From: Candidatus Nitrospira nitrificans
Lineage (GTDB): Bacteria > Nitrospirota > Nitrospiria > Nitrospirales > Nitrospiraceae
Length of the DNA stretch: 64,000 bases
NCBI RefSeq assembly: GCF_001458775.1
Contig: NZ_CZPZ01000008.1
Coordinates: 47,095-111,094 of the forward strand
Direction of reading: 5' to 3'
The position numbers and the translations under genes were made by a program. Each line of letters starts with the position of its first letter. Within the stretch, counting starts at the first letter, position 1. Below are positions 9,086 to 18,090 of the stretch, one piece after another. A model generated the notes under the pieces. It worked only from the letters and a program-made list of their open reading frames with translations. It did not search any database and was not told the origin of the DNA.

Positions 9086-9900
9086 GAGTGGGTTTTCACG
9101 GCTCTGACCAGGTGCTGAGGGATCCCGACATCGATGTACGACCCTAATGGGAACATCTCGCCTTCAATAGTGAGTTTGGCCTGCACCGCTTTCTTCAGCA
9201 CAAGGCCCACGGGAATGTCTCCTTGAGGGTCAATCTTGCGATTCCCGATGACTCCTGCGCCGTGCCCTCTCTTCACTCCGGACAGAAACTGGTGCAAAAA
9301 TTCCGTAAACACCGGCGTCCACACCGCACATAACCAGGCATACCGCAGTCGTGTCGTCTTCGGCTTGAGATGAATCGCGCGGACGCGGAGATCTTCATCA
9401 ACCTCGACCATATCCATCGCCTTGGGATCATGTGCCGGAAACAGCGCTAACACGACATCAACCCCAGGTCGATCGAGTCGGGTCAGTAATTTGGCAAATA
9501 CATCGTGCGGATGAAAAATAATGTCCGGAAACCCAAACGCCACGACCTTATCCTTGATAAAGGGGTACGCCCGATCGATCGTATCAGGTGGGCCACTCGA
9601 CCCTTCAATGACCACATAGGCAAGGTCCATCCCGAGCATTCCCCCATCTCCCCAGTATGCCGGAATATCCCATTTCCCTTGCCGAATGACGACATAGCCC
9701 TTCCGAACCCCTGATTTCCTGAGGCATTCCAACAGATAGTGACTCACCACCTTGGGACGCGTCCCCTGGAGCCCGGGGATAGAACCAAAGCCGACAGGAA
9801 AGACTTCCTTGCTGCAGGGAAGCGGAGCCAATCGAAGAGATCTGCCGGCCGCTGGAAGCACCGCCACCACTTCCTTTTGCTGAGCGATCCTACCTCTCAT
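9082..9900 (-). CDS. sugar-phosphate nucleotidyltransferase
   Basis: The N-terminus reads VVAVLPAAGRSLRLAPLPCS then KEVFPVGF, a variant of the nucleotide-binding GxGTRLxPxTxxxPK signature of the NTP_transferase family. AFGFPDIIFHP is the metal-binding Asp region, and GSYIDVGIPQHL at the C-terminus matches dTDP-glucose pyrophosphorylase-like proteins. It should activate a sugar-1-phosphate, or another phosphorylated group, with a nucleotide; I cannot tell which nucleotide or sugar. Its stop overlaps the aminotransferase start by four bases, so the two products probably serve one pathway. Confidence 0.78.
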   Translation of the reverse strand: MRGRIAQQKEVVAVLPAAGRSLRLAPLPCSKEVFPVGFGSIPGLQGTRPKVVSHYLLECLRKSGVRKGYVVIRQGKWDIPAYWGDGGMLGMDLAYVVIEGSSGPPDTIDRAYPFIKDKVVAFGFPDIIFHPHDVFAKLLTRLDRPGVDVVLALFPAHDPKAMDMVEVDEDLRVRAIHLKPKTTRLRYAWLCAVWTPVFTEFLHQFLSGVKRGHGAGVIGNRKIDPQGDIPVGLVLKKAVQAKLTIEGEMFPLGSYIDVGIPQHLVRAVKTHS

Positions 9901-9929
9901 TGATCATCTGCAATCAAACTTCACAGACA

Positions 9930-10862
9930 TCATGCGCCGTGTTCTGCTGTATGTTGATAGGTAAGCACACCGGCATCGGCAGTTTCGTCATCATAGAGTG
10001 ACACAAGATCATCGGGGATATGGGAGAGATCGCTCGCTCTCAAATAATCCCTCATGGTAGTTCCGGTGCACTCTTCATCTATCCGAGGAGCGCCTTTCCT
10101 GCCTGCCACATCATCAAGGTTCACCACACGAAAATCGATGCTGAACCGAGTTTTCCCGGAAGTATTGGGCACACTCGAGTGCATTTGGGCTGCCGAAAAC
10201 AAAATGATGCCTCCAGCCGGCACAATGAGGCGGATCTGAGGATCAAGCACCAGCGATTCAGTCGGCTTCGGTAGCGGCCTGGGGTCTTCTTTGAGGAACT
10301 TGGCGACATGTGTTCCGCGATTTTGCTGATTCCAAACATAGTAATTATACCCCTTGGAGCTATTTTTTACCGGAGCGTTCCAATACTGGGGATGAAAAGC
10401 CATGGCATTGTTCGACTGAATATCATAGATCGGGATCCACCAATTGATCTGACAAGGAGGCGCGGAATACCACGTATCTCGATGTGGATGCCAGGCATAA
10501 GCAATTCCCGTCGTGAGATAATTATCGCTGGTAGAGCTTCGCATCTTCGGCACATCAAAATATGTCTTGTCAAGATCACAGCCCATCTCGTCAAAAATGT
10601 CGCGCATGAGCGCTTTTGATTCGGAATGATGGATGAAAGTGGGTTTCAGCTTCCCGAGGAGATCGGCATACTGCTCAACGGGAAGGTGTCGTTGAGCGGT
10701 CTCCGGGTCGTATGGGGCAAAGGCTTCCTCGATCAATTTCCTGGCAAATTCGATAAACGCGAGCGTACTCTTCTTCGGAGAATATACAAGCAACTGGCCT
10801 CGATATAACTCTTCGCGGCGTCGTTCGTCCGAGAATGGAGGGTCATAATACACAGTGTTCAT
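9930..10862 (-). CDS. phytanoyl-CoA dioxygenase-like Fe(II)/2-oxoglutarate oxygenase
   Basis: The protein carries the facial triad: His and Asp in WHPHRDTWY and a distal His in SAAQMHSSVPNTSG, followed by TRFSIDFR whose Arg would bind 2-oxoglutarate. This is the layout of PhyH-like oxygenases. It may hydroxylate a sugar or an acyl/amino-acid side group of the glycan; substrate unknown. The ATG at 10862 was preferred over an upstream in-frame start because it has GGAG at good spacing and overlaps the stop of the upstream gene as ATGA. That gives 310 residues. It precedes the nucleotidyltransferase by about 30 bases. Confidence 0.75.
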   Translation of the reverse strand: MNTVYYDPPFSDERRREELYRGQLLVYSPKKSTLAFIEFARKLIEEAFAPYDPETAQRHLPVEQYADLLGKLKPTFIHHSESKALMRDIFDEMGCDLDKTYFDVPKMRSSTSDNYLTTGIAYAWHPHRDTWYSAPPCQINWWIPIYDIQSNNAMAFHPQYWNAPVKNSSKGYNYYVWNQQNRGTHVAKFLKEDPRPLPKPTESLVLDPQIRLIVPAGGIILFSAAQMHSSVPNTSGKTRFSIDFRVVNLDDVAGRKGAPRIDEECTGTTMRDYLRASDLSHIPDDLVSLYDDETADAGVLTYQHTAEHGA

Positions 10863-12205
10863 AATCGCTTCTCCACTTCCGTGTTTCCCGGCCTCCGACA
10901 TTCCTTCAAGAGACCAACTTCTAAGAGCGCTTCAGCTGCAGATACAATCTTGCCGAACGAAAGGTCTGCGCGCTCGGCGATATCGAGCAGAGCATGGCGC
11001 CCATCGGATGCGTTCAACACCCAGAAGAGAGCCAATTCAGTCCATTGTTTTTCTTGTTGACCGGCAACAGCACGATACAGCCCTCGTCGACCTAACTGGG
11101 GTTCGCATTTCGGATTTTGATTGAGATAGGTTCGATTTCCTTCCAGGAGATCGAACACCTCTAGACATCTGGCATACGACCGTGCAAGGGAGTCCGGCTT
11201 CACAAAGTCCAGATCATCCGCAGAGGAGTGATACTCCGGATATTGGCCATGTACGGTTCTCATAAAACATCCGACAGGCAGATCAAACCCCGGAGAACAA
11301 TACTGCCGTTCATCATACCCATAGGGGAAAAAATCGATGATGGTATGGTCCTCTCCTGAATGTCTCAGCACATGCGCCATCGCCCGATCGATCTCCGCAT
11401 TGCCCTGACGACTCTTCTTGTAAGTGATGTTCCCCGCATCACCTACCCCCGTCAAGACGAGCCCGTGCTTGATGCGAGACACCGTCTGTTCATTCTGAGC
11501 CAACCAGGTAATCGACCCAATGGTTCCAGGAATAAAGAGAAAACGGTACGAATATCGTCTTGGGCGCGTCGCCATCGTTTCCGCCAACTTCACAGCCACC
11601 GTAATGCCCGACAAATTATCGTTGCACATAGCCGGATGACAGACATGACATGACACGAGAATCTCATCCGAAGTTTCGCCCGGCAAATAGGCCTCGCCAT
11701 ATGTGAGAGAACCAGACTGAAGATTCGAGTCGATGACAACCTCATAGTCATCATCGGACAGTCGTTCGAGATCTGCCTGCCGAAGGCAAAAGCCCCAGTT
11801 TTCCTTGTAATAGGATGTTCGGTAAGGAATCCATTCGGGATGATCCGGCAGCGTGAATAAATGGGGTCTGAGGTCCGCCAACGGCATCTTCTTCCTGATG
11901 GGCGAACTGTAGCTCATCAGATGCAAATTGTGCGCTTTGAAATCAATGACTCGCTTCCCCTCACGGCTCATAACATAGGCATCGGCGACGTTCCACTCCA
12001 ACGGAACCGTCCAATCAAACACTTTGGTTCCGCTAGGAACCTCATTCATTTCAAGCGAAACACGCTTCTGGATCGCTCGAAGTGTTTCTCTGACCCCCTC
12101 ACCGGTAATACTTCGACATATTGGATAAAGCTCCGCCATGAAGGCATGCAACTCTTTACCTAACTCTTCACCGCTTGATGCTTCTTTGGGGCCGGCAGCG
12201 GTCAT
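10859..12205 (-). CDS. DUF4910 aminopeptidase-like protein
   Basis: The start MAELYPICRSITGEGVRETL and VPLEWNVADAYV are signatures of the DUF4910/DUF2172 family, which has an M28-like zinc peptidase fold. Candidate metal ligands are visible in SCHVCHPAMCNDNLSG, in FFPYGYDERQYCSPG and in EYHSSADDLDFV. The C-terminal 90 residues look like a winged helix (ALFWVLNASDGRHALLDIAE). Members are frequent in O-antigen and exopolysaccharide loci, where their reaction is not established. The ATG at 12205 is preferred because it overlaps the previous stop as ATGA; this gives 448 residues. Confidence 0.8.
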   Translation of the reverse strand: MTAAGPKEASSGEELGKELHAFMAELYPICRSITGEGVRETLRAIQKRVSLEMNEVPSGTKVFDWTVPLEWNVADAYVMSREGKRVIDFKAHNLHLMSYSSPIRKKMPLADLRPHLFTLPDHPEWIPYRTSYYKENWGFCLRQADLERLSDDDYEVVIDSNLQSGSLTYGEAYLPGETSDEILVSCHVCHPAMCNDNLSGITVAVKLAETMATRPRRYSYRFLFIPGTIGSITWLAQNEQTVSRIKHGLVLTGVGDAGNITYKKSRQGNAEIDRAMAHVLRHSGEDHTIIDFFPYGYDERQYCSPGFDLPVGCFMRTVHGQYPEYHSSADDLDFVKPDSLARSYARCLEVFDLLEGNRTYLNQNPKCEPQLGRRGLYRAVAGQQEKQWTELALFWVLNASDGRHALLDIAERADLSFGKIVSAAEALLEVGLLKECRRPGNTEVEKRL

Positions 12206-12744
12206 GATGGCAGTGCATGATCCTTGTGAAATGGTGGCCACGTTCGATCTTTCTCCGACATGATCAAAATGGGTGCAGGCCAGACAATCTTGAAGACAGG
12301 ATCATCCCAGCGAAATCCTCCCTCCTTCGCAAGCATATAGAACTCCGACATGTAGTACAGCACTTGGCTATCGTGTTCGAGGGTGAGAAACCCATGGGCA
12401 CAATGTTCCGGAACATAGACAGCCCTGTGATTGTCCGCCGAGAGTGTTACTCCGACATACTGACAGTACGTCGGTGATGCAGGTCGTAAGTCGACGATGA
12501 CATCGTAGATGGCTCCGGCCGTGCAACGAACCAACCTCACTTCCTCATTTGTTTTATAGTGAAGCCCTCGCATGGTGCCTTTCTGGCTGTTCACTGAAAC
12601 ACTTGACTGCACCCACCTGGTCGAGATCCCATGCGCCTCAAACTCCCGTTGGCACCAGGTTCTCATGAACATTCCCCGTTCATCTCGCACCGGCTCAGAA
12701 TCGATCAAAAATACCCCTTTAAGGGTGGTTTCTGTGAAAATCAT
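12202..12744 (-). CDS. dTDP-4-dehydrorhamnose 3,5-epimerase-like sugar epimerase
   Basis: This is an RmlC/RfbC cupin. DERGMFMRTW binds the substrate, the catalytic His lies in KGTMRGLHYK, the acidic partner in IYDVIVDLRPASPTY, and the second half has VPEHCAHGFLTLE. At 180 residues it has normal length. No dTDP-rhamnose genes (rmlA, rmlB, rmlD) are nearby, but a glucose-1-phosphate cytidylyltransferase is. It may therefore act on a CDP-4-keto-6-deoxy sugar, as in branched or dideoxy sugar pathways. It overlaps both neighbours by four bases. Confidence 0.85.
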   Translation of the reverse strand: MIFTETTLKGVFLIDSEPVRDERGMFMRTWCQREFEAHGISTRWVQSSVSVNSQKGTMRGLHYKTNEEVRLVRCTAGAIYDVIVDLRPASPTYCQYVGVTLSADNHRAVYVPEHCAHGFLTLEHDSQVLYYMSEFYMLAKEGGFRWDDPVFKIVWPAPILIMSEKDRTWPPFHKDHALPS

Positions 12745-13976
12745 GAGTACACTTGCACTTCAGGAATCGGAACGACAAACTTTCCTCCCCACTCCCGAAC
12801 ATAGCTCATCTGTTCCATGACTTCTTCTCGAATGTTCCAGGGCAGGATCAGAAGATAGTCAGGACGTGTGTCACGCACTCGTTCCGGCTTATAGATCGGG
12901 ACATGGACGCCGGGGAGAAAATGCCCTTGCTTATGTGGGCTCCGGTCTACCGTATAGTCAATGAGGTCCGTCCGAACCCCGCAATAGTTGAGCAGCGTGT
13001 TCCCCTTTGCAGGAGCCCCATACCCTACAACGTGCTTGCCCTCCTGTTTCGCAGAAATGAGAAAGGACAGCAACTTCCTCTTCGTCGCCTCAACTCGCGG
13101 ACCGAACGACAGATAGTGAGACAGTTGGCCAAATCCGGCGGTTTCTTCTCGCGACTTCAGTTCCTTTGCTCGCGCCTGCACAGGCTTGGACGTATCGTCA
13201 TGGTGGCATGCATAGATTCGCAAAGACCCACCATGAGTTGAGAGTTCTTCTACATCGAACAGCGTCATTCCATGACGAGCAAACACCTGTTCGACCGCCA
13301 AGAAAGAAAAATAGGAAAAGTGTTCATGATAAATGGTATCAAACTGGTTCTGTTGCATCAGCTGCAGCAAATGAGGAAATTCCATGGTAATCAGGCCCGT
13401 GGGTTTCAGCAGCACCTTGAGGCCCCTCACGAAATCATTCAGATCCGGAACATGGGCCAGCACATTGTTCCCGATGATCAGATCGGCAGCCCATCCGTCG
13501 GCCGCTACATCCCGGGCCGTGCTCTCTCCGAAGAAGGCCACCTTCGTAGGGATCCCCTTCTGCTTCGCCACCTCAGCGATATTGGAAGCAGGTTCGACTC
13601 CCAGCACGGAGATCCCCCGTGACACGAAGTTCCGTAAAAGATATCCGTCGTTGCTGGCGATCTCCACTACTTTGGAGCTGCGATCCAATCCGAATCGGCC
13701 CACGATCATGTCGACATAGGCCTTCGCGTGTGCAAGCCAGGAATCTGAAAATGACGAAAAATACGCGTAGTCGGAAAAAATATCGTGCGGCGTTGAGAAT
13801 TGCTTCAACTGAACCAACAAACATTTCTCGCACACGTAGACATGCAATGGATAGAAGGGCTCCATCTGGTCCAATTGGTCAGGCTTAATGTAGGAATTGG
13901 CCAACGGAGACATGCCAAGATCAACGAACGTACGCTCAAGCGTCGCACTGCAAGACCGACACCCTGATTGCCCCAT
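12741..13976 (-). CDS. SAM-dependent sugar C-methyltransferase (TylCIII/NovU-like)
   Basis: The N-terminal zinc domain has CRSCSATL and CEKCLLVQL, four cysteines as in C-3 methyltransferases of deoxysugar pathways. The Rossmann domain shows VVEIASNDGYLLRNF for SAM binding and LIIGNNVLAHVPDLNDF. YHEHFSYFS carries the Tyr-His-x-His segment thought to act on the 4-keto sugar. The C-terminal domain has VVGYGAPAKGNTLLNYCGV. The product should add a methyl to carbon 3 of a nucleotide-linked 4-keto-deoxysugar, giving a branched sugar. The ATG at 13976 (411 residues) is favoured because AGGAGG lies ten bases upstream. Confidence 0.87.
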   Translation of the reverse strand: MGQSGCRSCSATLERTFVDLGMSPLANSYIKPDQLDQMEPFYPLHVYVCEKCLLVQLKQFSTPHDIFSDYAYFSSFSDSWLAHAKAYVDMIVGRFGLDRSSKVVEIASNDGYLLRNFVSRGISVLGVEPASNIAEVAKQKGIPTKVAFFGESTARDVAADGWAADLIIGNNVLAHVPDLNDFVRGLKVLLKPTGLITMEFPHLLQLMQQNQFDTIYHEHFSYFSFLAVEQVFARHGMTLFDVEELSTHGGSLRIYACHHDDTSKPVQARAKELKSREETAGFGQLSHYLSFGPRVEATKRKLLSFLISAKQEGKHVVGYGAPAKGNTLLNYCGVRTDLIDYTVDRSPHKQGHFLPGVHVPIYKPERVRDTRPDYLLILPWNIREEVMEQMSYVREWGGKFVVPIPEVQVYS

Positions 13977-14048
13977 GCTGATATGTCCTCCTACCGGCAA
14001 AGGATGATGCGCGGTACTCGACAGGGGGTGTGACAACCAACCGTGCCC

Positions 14049-15107
14049 TCACACATTACTTTGCTCTTTCCACACCAGGTTGTCTGTTAGCTGTCCACTC
14101 TCCCGCAGTCGCTTTAATGTGACGAGTCGTATCAACTCACCCGTCCGGAACTCGTGGTCACGAAACTGCATGCCCATGAGTCCATCACGGAGATCCTCCA
14201 CAGCACCGTGAAGGTCGACCATAGGGAGAAAGCCTTGCCCAAGCTTGGTGAACTTGTCAAAATTCACTCGATATGAGCGCTTATCCGGTTGCGCGTCTTT
14301 GTTGATCGACACCTCTACGTTCGGAATGAGATGGGCCACAGCGGCCGCCAAATCCTTTACCTGATAATTCCAAGCGTCGCTTCCCACGTTGATCGTGAGA
14401 AAGGATCCGCCGTCTCGACGGTCTCGCTGCACAGCCCAATCGATTGCTCTCGCCATATCTTTGACGTGAATCAGTGGGCGCCATGGTGTCCCATCGCTTA
14501 AGATATTGATGCGCTTTGAAGCAAGCGCGCCGGCCACAAAATCATTCAACACAAGATCCAATCGCAACCGATCGCTCATGCCGCACGCTGTAGCAAACCG
14601 GAGGCAGGTCGCCGTGAAATTTTCTGATGCAAGTGATGCCAAGTCATGTTCAGTCTGAACTTTCGATTTCGCATAGGCCGTAAGAGGATTCAGTGCATCC
14701 TCTTCGCGGCGAGGGCCACCTTCGGCAAATCCGTACACACTGCAGCTCGATGCGAATATAAACTTCTTCACGCCTGCTCGCTTTGCCTTCCCGGCAAGAT
14801 CGACACTGGCCCGATGGTTTATATCTAGGGTAACCTTTTCAAACGAGGCGCCCATAGGATCGTTCGAGATGGCACAGAGATGTACGATGGCGTCGATTCC
14901 TTGCAGGATCTGCTCAGAAACCTGTCGTATATCCCCAAAATATTGTAGATCGGCTCGACTTTCGGGGAGTCGCGAGGCACCCGTTAAACAATGCGCAAAG
15001 TAACCCATATCGTAACCGATGAGTGTTGCTTGCGGATGGGACTCTCGCAACCGACGCAGCACCAGTGGGCCGACATAGCCCATGTTGCCTGTCACTAGAA
15101 TTTTCAT
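14049..15107 (-). CDS. NAD-dependent sugar epimerase/dehydratase (SDR family)
   Basis: The extended SDR fold starts with MKILVTGNMGYVG (GxxGxxG cofactor loop) and has the catalytic SSCSVYG and YAKSK (Tyr-x3-Lys) motifs, with the later PLIHVKDMARAI segment. It is about 352 residues. It probably reduces or epimerises the 4-keto sugar produced in this pathway. The start is the ATG with GGGGGGAA upstream rather than an earlier in-frame codon. It lies 70 bases before the C-methyltransferase and about 210 bases after rfbF in the same direction. Confidence 0.87.
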   Translation of the reverse strand: MKILVTGNMGYVGPLVLRRLRESHPQATLIGYDMGYFAHCLTGASRLPESRADLQYFGDIRQVSEQILQGIDAIVHLCAISNDPMGASFEKVTLDINHRASVDLAGKAKRAGVKKFIFASSCSVYGFAEGGPRREEDALNPLTAYAKSKVQTEHDLASLASENFTATCLRFATACGMSDRLRLDLVLNDFVAGALASKRINILSDGTPWRPLIHVKDMARAIDWAVQRDRRDGGSFLTINVGSDAWNYQVKDLAAAVAHLIPNVEVSINKDAQPDKRSYRVNFDKFTKLGQGFLPMVDLHGAVEDLRDGLMGMQFRDHEFRTGELIRLVTLKRLRESGQLTDNLVWKEQSNV

Positions 15108-15318
15108 ACTTCCCCCCAATTTGGCCGCCCTGTTTACCAAAGACACAATCTGAGCACGTACGGAATTATCGGAATACCAGACACTCTCAAGACTAAATCG
15201 ACTCTAACCTTTCGCTGTTTGATATGACTGCAGCAGGAAGGCCACCGGAATTACTCACCAATTTTGAACAATGATAGGGATGCGAAATGATTTGGAACCG
15301 GTCTAAAAGCTTATGATC

Positions 15319-16092
15319 TTACCATACCTTCCAGGGAGCCTTTGATGACTGCCAAAGCTCCTCCAAGTAATTCTTCTCCTTCAGTGTATCCATACAAGAC
15401 CAGAACCGATCATGCCGAAAGCCCATCAATTGATTATCTTTCGTGAGCTGTTGGATAGGATCCTTTTCCCACACGGTCTCATCATCTTTAATGTAATCAA
15501 TGGCTTTAGACTCGAGGACATAGAAACCACCATTGATCCAACCTTCCTCGCCATGAGGTTTCTCCCTGAAGTCGACAATGTGATCATGATCGAATACAAG
15601 CCGACCGAACCTAGAAGGAGGCAGGACAGACGTGACTGTGGCTAACTTTCCGTGAGACTTGTGGAACTTAATGGTGGCTTGAACGTCGACATCTGAAACT
15701 CCATCTCCATATGTGAACAGAAACGTTTCATTCTCGCCGATCCATTTTTTCAGTTGTTTAAGCCGACCTCCCGTCTGAGTATGCAAGCCAGTATCGATGA
15801 GATGCACTTTCCAGTCTTCGTGCCGCTTTCCGTCATGAATCGTCGTCTTTCCACTCTCAAGATCGACTGAAATATCTTTATTGAACGCATAGAAATTGAG
15901 GAAGTAGTCTTTGATCATCTCTCCCTTGTAGCCAAGACCGATCACAAACTCCTTTATCCCGTGAGCGGCATAAATCTTCATAATATGCCACAAGATCGGC
16001 TTCCCACCGATTTCCACCATAGGTTTCGGTCGCAGGGTGGTCTCTTCGGAAAGTCGAGTCCCCCATCCTCCGGCAAGAATCACTGCCTTCAT
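15319..16092 (-). CDS. rfbF: glucose-1-phosphate cytidylyltransferase
   Basis: MKAVILAGGWGTRLSEETTL and RPKPMVEIGGKPILWHIM are diagnostic of RfbF, with GYKGEMIKDYF, FTYGDGVSDVD (metal-binding Asp), GFYVLESKAIDYI and a C-terminal WSCMDTLKEKNYLEELW. It makes CDP-glucose, the entry to CDP-3,6-dideoxyhexoses and branched sugars such as yersiniose. The listed start gives the family length of 257 residues. AGGAGG lies nine bases upstream, and another ATG six bases earlier is possible. The CDP-glucose 4,6-dehydratase expected next is not seen in the window. It is the first gene of the leftward operon. Confidence 0.92.
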   Translation of the reverse strand: MKAVILAGGWGTRLSEETTLRPKPMVEIGGKPILWHIMKIYAAHGIKEFVIGLGYKGEMIKDYFLNFYAFNKDISVDLESGKTTIHDGKRHEDWKVHLIDTGLHTQTGGRLKQLKKWIGENETFLFTYGDGVSDVDVQATIKFHKSHGKLATVTSVLPPSRFGRLVFDHDHIVDFREKPHGEEGWINGGFYVLESKAIDYIKDDETVWEKDPIQQLTKDNQLMGFRHDRFWSCMDTLKEKNYLEELWQSSKAPWKVW

Positions 16093-16098
16093 ATTCAT

Positions 16099-16606
16099 GA
16101 TCCTCCTTGCGTCAGGCTCCAACACTTGGAAGGGAACTATTCGTCGAAAGCTCGTTCGAGTGGATTGATCCGAAAGAAATAGGTACCGCAACAAGAACAG
16201 GGCATTTGCAGTTCTTACCTTGAGTCGAATACCCCTCTGTTCTTGCAACAGTAGCAAGAAACACTTCACTCCCCAGCGGCGGCGGATATTTTGCTCGGCT
16301 TACCTGTCATGGTTTGACTTCGTACTAAGTACATACCATTGTATCTCATGGCATCTCAATCCATCTGAAAAAAGTCGCCCTTTTAGATCATGCCTATCCT
16401 TGCGCGATCTAAGGCTTCAGCAAAGCTACCGCAGTCCCGGTATCAACCGGCTCTTAATCTTCTAATGAACTACGAACCGCGTGTCAACTCACTACAAAAA
16501 CTCTTTAGTTCACAAAAACCCTTCAAACCTTAAGCAAGAATCCACTATGAAATGGATCGTCTTGTCGATCTCGTATCGATACATCCAGCCAGTGTATACA
16601 AGAAAG
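16099..16606. other. leader region of the polysaccharide operon
   Basis: No convincing gene is present. It should hold the promoter of the leftward operon, but I cannot name a reliable -35/-10 pair. A palindrome with seven-base arms, TTCTTGC and GCAAGAA around a seven-base centre, lies at 16240-16260 and could be an operator or a small hairpin. Confidence 0.4.
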
Positions 16607-16960
16607 CTAGAACATGAATTTAAGTCCTACGAAATAGGTGACATGGCTGCTTGAATTCCCAATCGGAAGCTTTCTTGTCCAGCGCACTTCAGCAAGCGTT
16701 GGCGTGTCAGCGATCGTTATGGGTGTCGGCACGTAGACCTTCAATACTTGCTCAATATTAGGGGCTTGATCCATAAGAACTAACATGCCTCCACTACTAA
16801 TATTCAGCGATAACGCTTTCCCCCCTTTAGCAAGATTGCCATTCCCTGTCTCTGGCGAGGTCATCTCATAAAGAATTGGCCTCAGCAGTGCCGCCCGCTC
16901 ACTATGGTTTTCATAGCTATCTCTTATCGGCCACTCCCATTCCATTGGCATCACGTCCAC
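16607..16960 (-). CDS. PilZ-like domain protein
   Basis: The small protein has ALSLNISSGGMLVLMDQAP, close to the second PilZ motif (D/NxSxxG), and ends in TYFVGLKF, the usual last strand. The first motif (RxxxR) is poor: only LLRPILYEMTS is seen. It may bind cyclic di-GMP and control polysaccharide output or motility, which fits its place upstream of the export locus. Degenerate PilZ domains that do not bind the nucleotide are also known. The start is uncertain among GTG 16960, GTG 16954 and ATG 16951; GGGAGG precedes all three. Confidence 0.65.
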   Translation of the reverse strand: MDVMPMEWEWPIRDSYENHSERAALLRPILYEMTSPETGNGNLAKGGKALSLNISSGGMLVLMDQAPNIEQVLKVYVPTPITIADTPTLAEVRWTRKLPIGNSSSHVTYFVGLKFMF

Positions 16961-17293
16961 ATCCTCCCCTCGTAAGAAATCATTGCACGACTTTTTCCAT
17001 TTGGTTCATGGTCTTAAGCCGCATATACGCTATTCCGACATCAGCAAGACTGTGCTCAAACTAGTTCCTCCCTAACCTGACATCAAATTCTTTGTGGAAT
17101 ATATGTATCGCTCACACAATCAACAATACCGATGACGTAGGCTGCATTCTCAAAGGTATATATTGACTCCCCCGAAAGGGTTAGGTACTATTCCTGTACA
17201 AACCTGAGCTTGTTTGCGGTCAAGCTGAGCTATTTGTTGTCGAGGCTCTATACTGCAGTAACTTTCCGATAATCTTGTGATGTCCTAACGTCT
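16961..17293. other. divergent intergenic region before the LuxR-type gene
   Basis: No gene seen. The region separates the leftward PilZ gene from the rightward LuxR-type regulator, so it should contain promoters for both. No operator was identified with confidence. Confidence 0.35.
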
Positions 17294-17902
17294 ATGCCAG
17301 AAGCAGTTAAAGGTATTGATCAAACAGATGCTCTTGCTGATCAGAGGGCAGGGTCTGGGATAGTGGTGCTGTCGGCATCTATGCAACTTCTCCATATGAA
17401 TCGACAAGCTACAGAGCTCGCCAAGAAGATCAACGCCGTCGAGCATGGAAGAACCACCATGATTTCAGCGCATGGTGTGCTCCCAACAGCCCTCACGGAG
17501 CTTTGTGCGGAAATTATCAAGGCTCTTCACATACGCACAGAAGCCAAGGATTGGGAACAATTCGAACTCAAGCGTGTGACCGGCGATCCAAATCAGCCGA
17601 TTCTTCTGAGAGGCTTCGGTTTACCGGATCGAGGCGGTGTCCAAAACGCCAGATTAGTGGTCACCATGGAAGAGTTGGGACGAAAACAAAACCTCAATAC
17701 AGAACATGCTCGAGAGCGTTTTCAGTTGACCAACCGCGAGCAGTCAGTTGTTGAACATCTGGCAAAGGGGTGGACCAACAAAGAAATCGCTAATGCCCTC
17801 CTGATCACTGAACAGACCGTCAAAGAACACATTAAGCACATCATGCGAAAGACCAACGCGACCACCCGCACTGGAATTCTTGTCCACATCTTCAATTCTT
17901 GA
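17294..17902 (+). CDS. LuxR-type transcriptional regulator with PAS-like N-terminus
   Basis: Residues about 140-200 form a LuxR/GerE helix-turn-helix: FQLTNREQSVVEHLAKGWTN, KEIANALLITEQTVKEHIKH, IMRKTNATTRTGI. The first 125 residues are not a receiver domain. They contain GIVVLSASMQLLHMNRQATE, the opening of a PAS-like sensor. The protein may sense a small molecule or redox state and act without phosphorylation. Its place next to a PilZ gene and the polysaccharide operon suggests local control, but no target site was identified. Confidence 0.8.
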   Translation: MPEAVKGIDQTDALADQRAGSGIVVLSASMQLLHMNRQATELAKKINAVEHGRTTMISAHGVLPTALTELCAEIIKALHIRTEAKDWEQFELKRVTGDPNQPILLRGFGLPDRGGVQNARLVVTMEELGRKQNLNTEHARERFQLTNREQSVVEHLAKGWTNKEIANALLITEQTVKEHIKHIMRKTNATTRTGILVHIFNS

Positions 17903-18090
17903 CGCTCTCCCTAAAACTTTCTCGATTTTCAAGCTTGCCAGCTGTGTTAATAGCACAACAGTGAGTCGAGATTGACACGTTCCTACGATATGGGTAATGA
18001 AAATACTCTTTACTTTAATTACAGTTACATGAGGCATCTGAATGGCCTACCATTTGCATTATCGTTTATCATGTACGGAGGATAAAAGAC

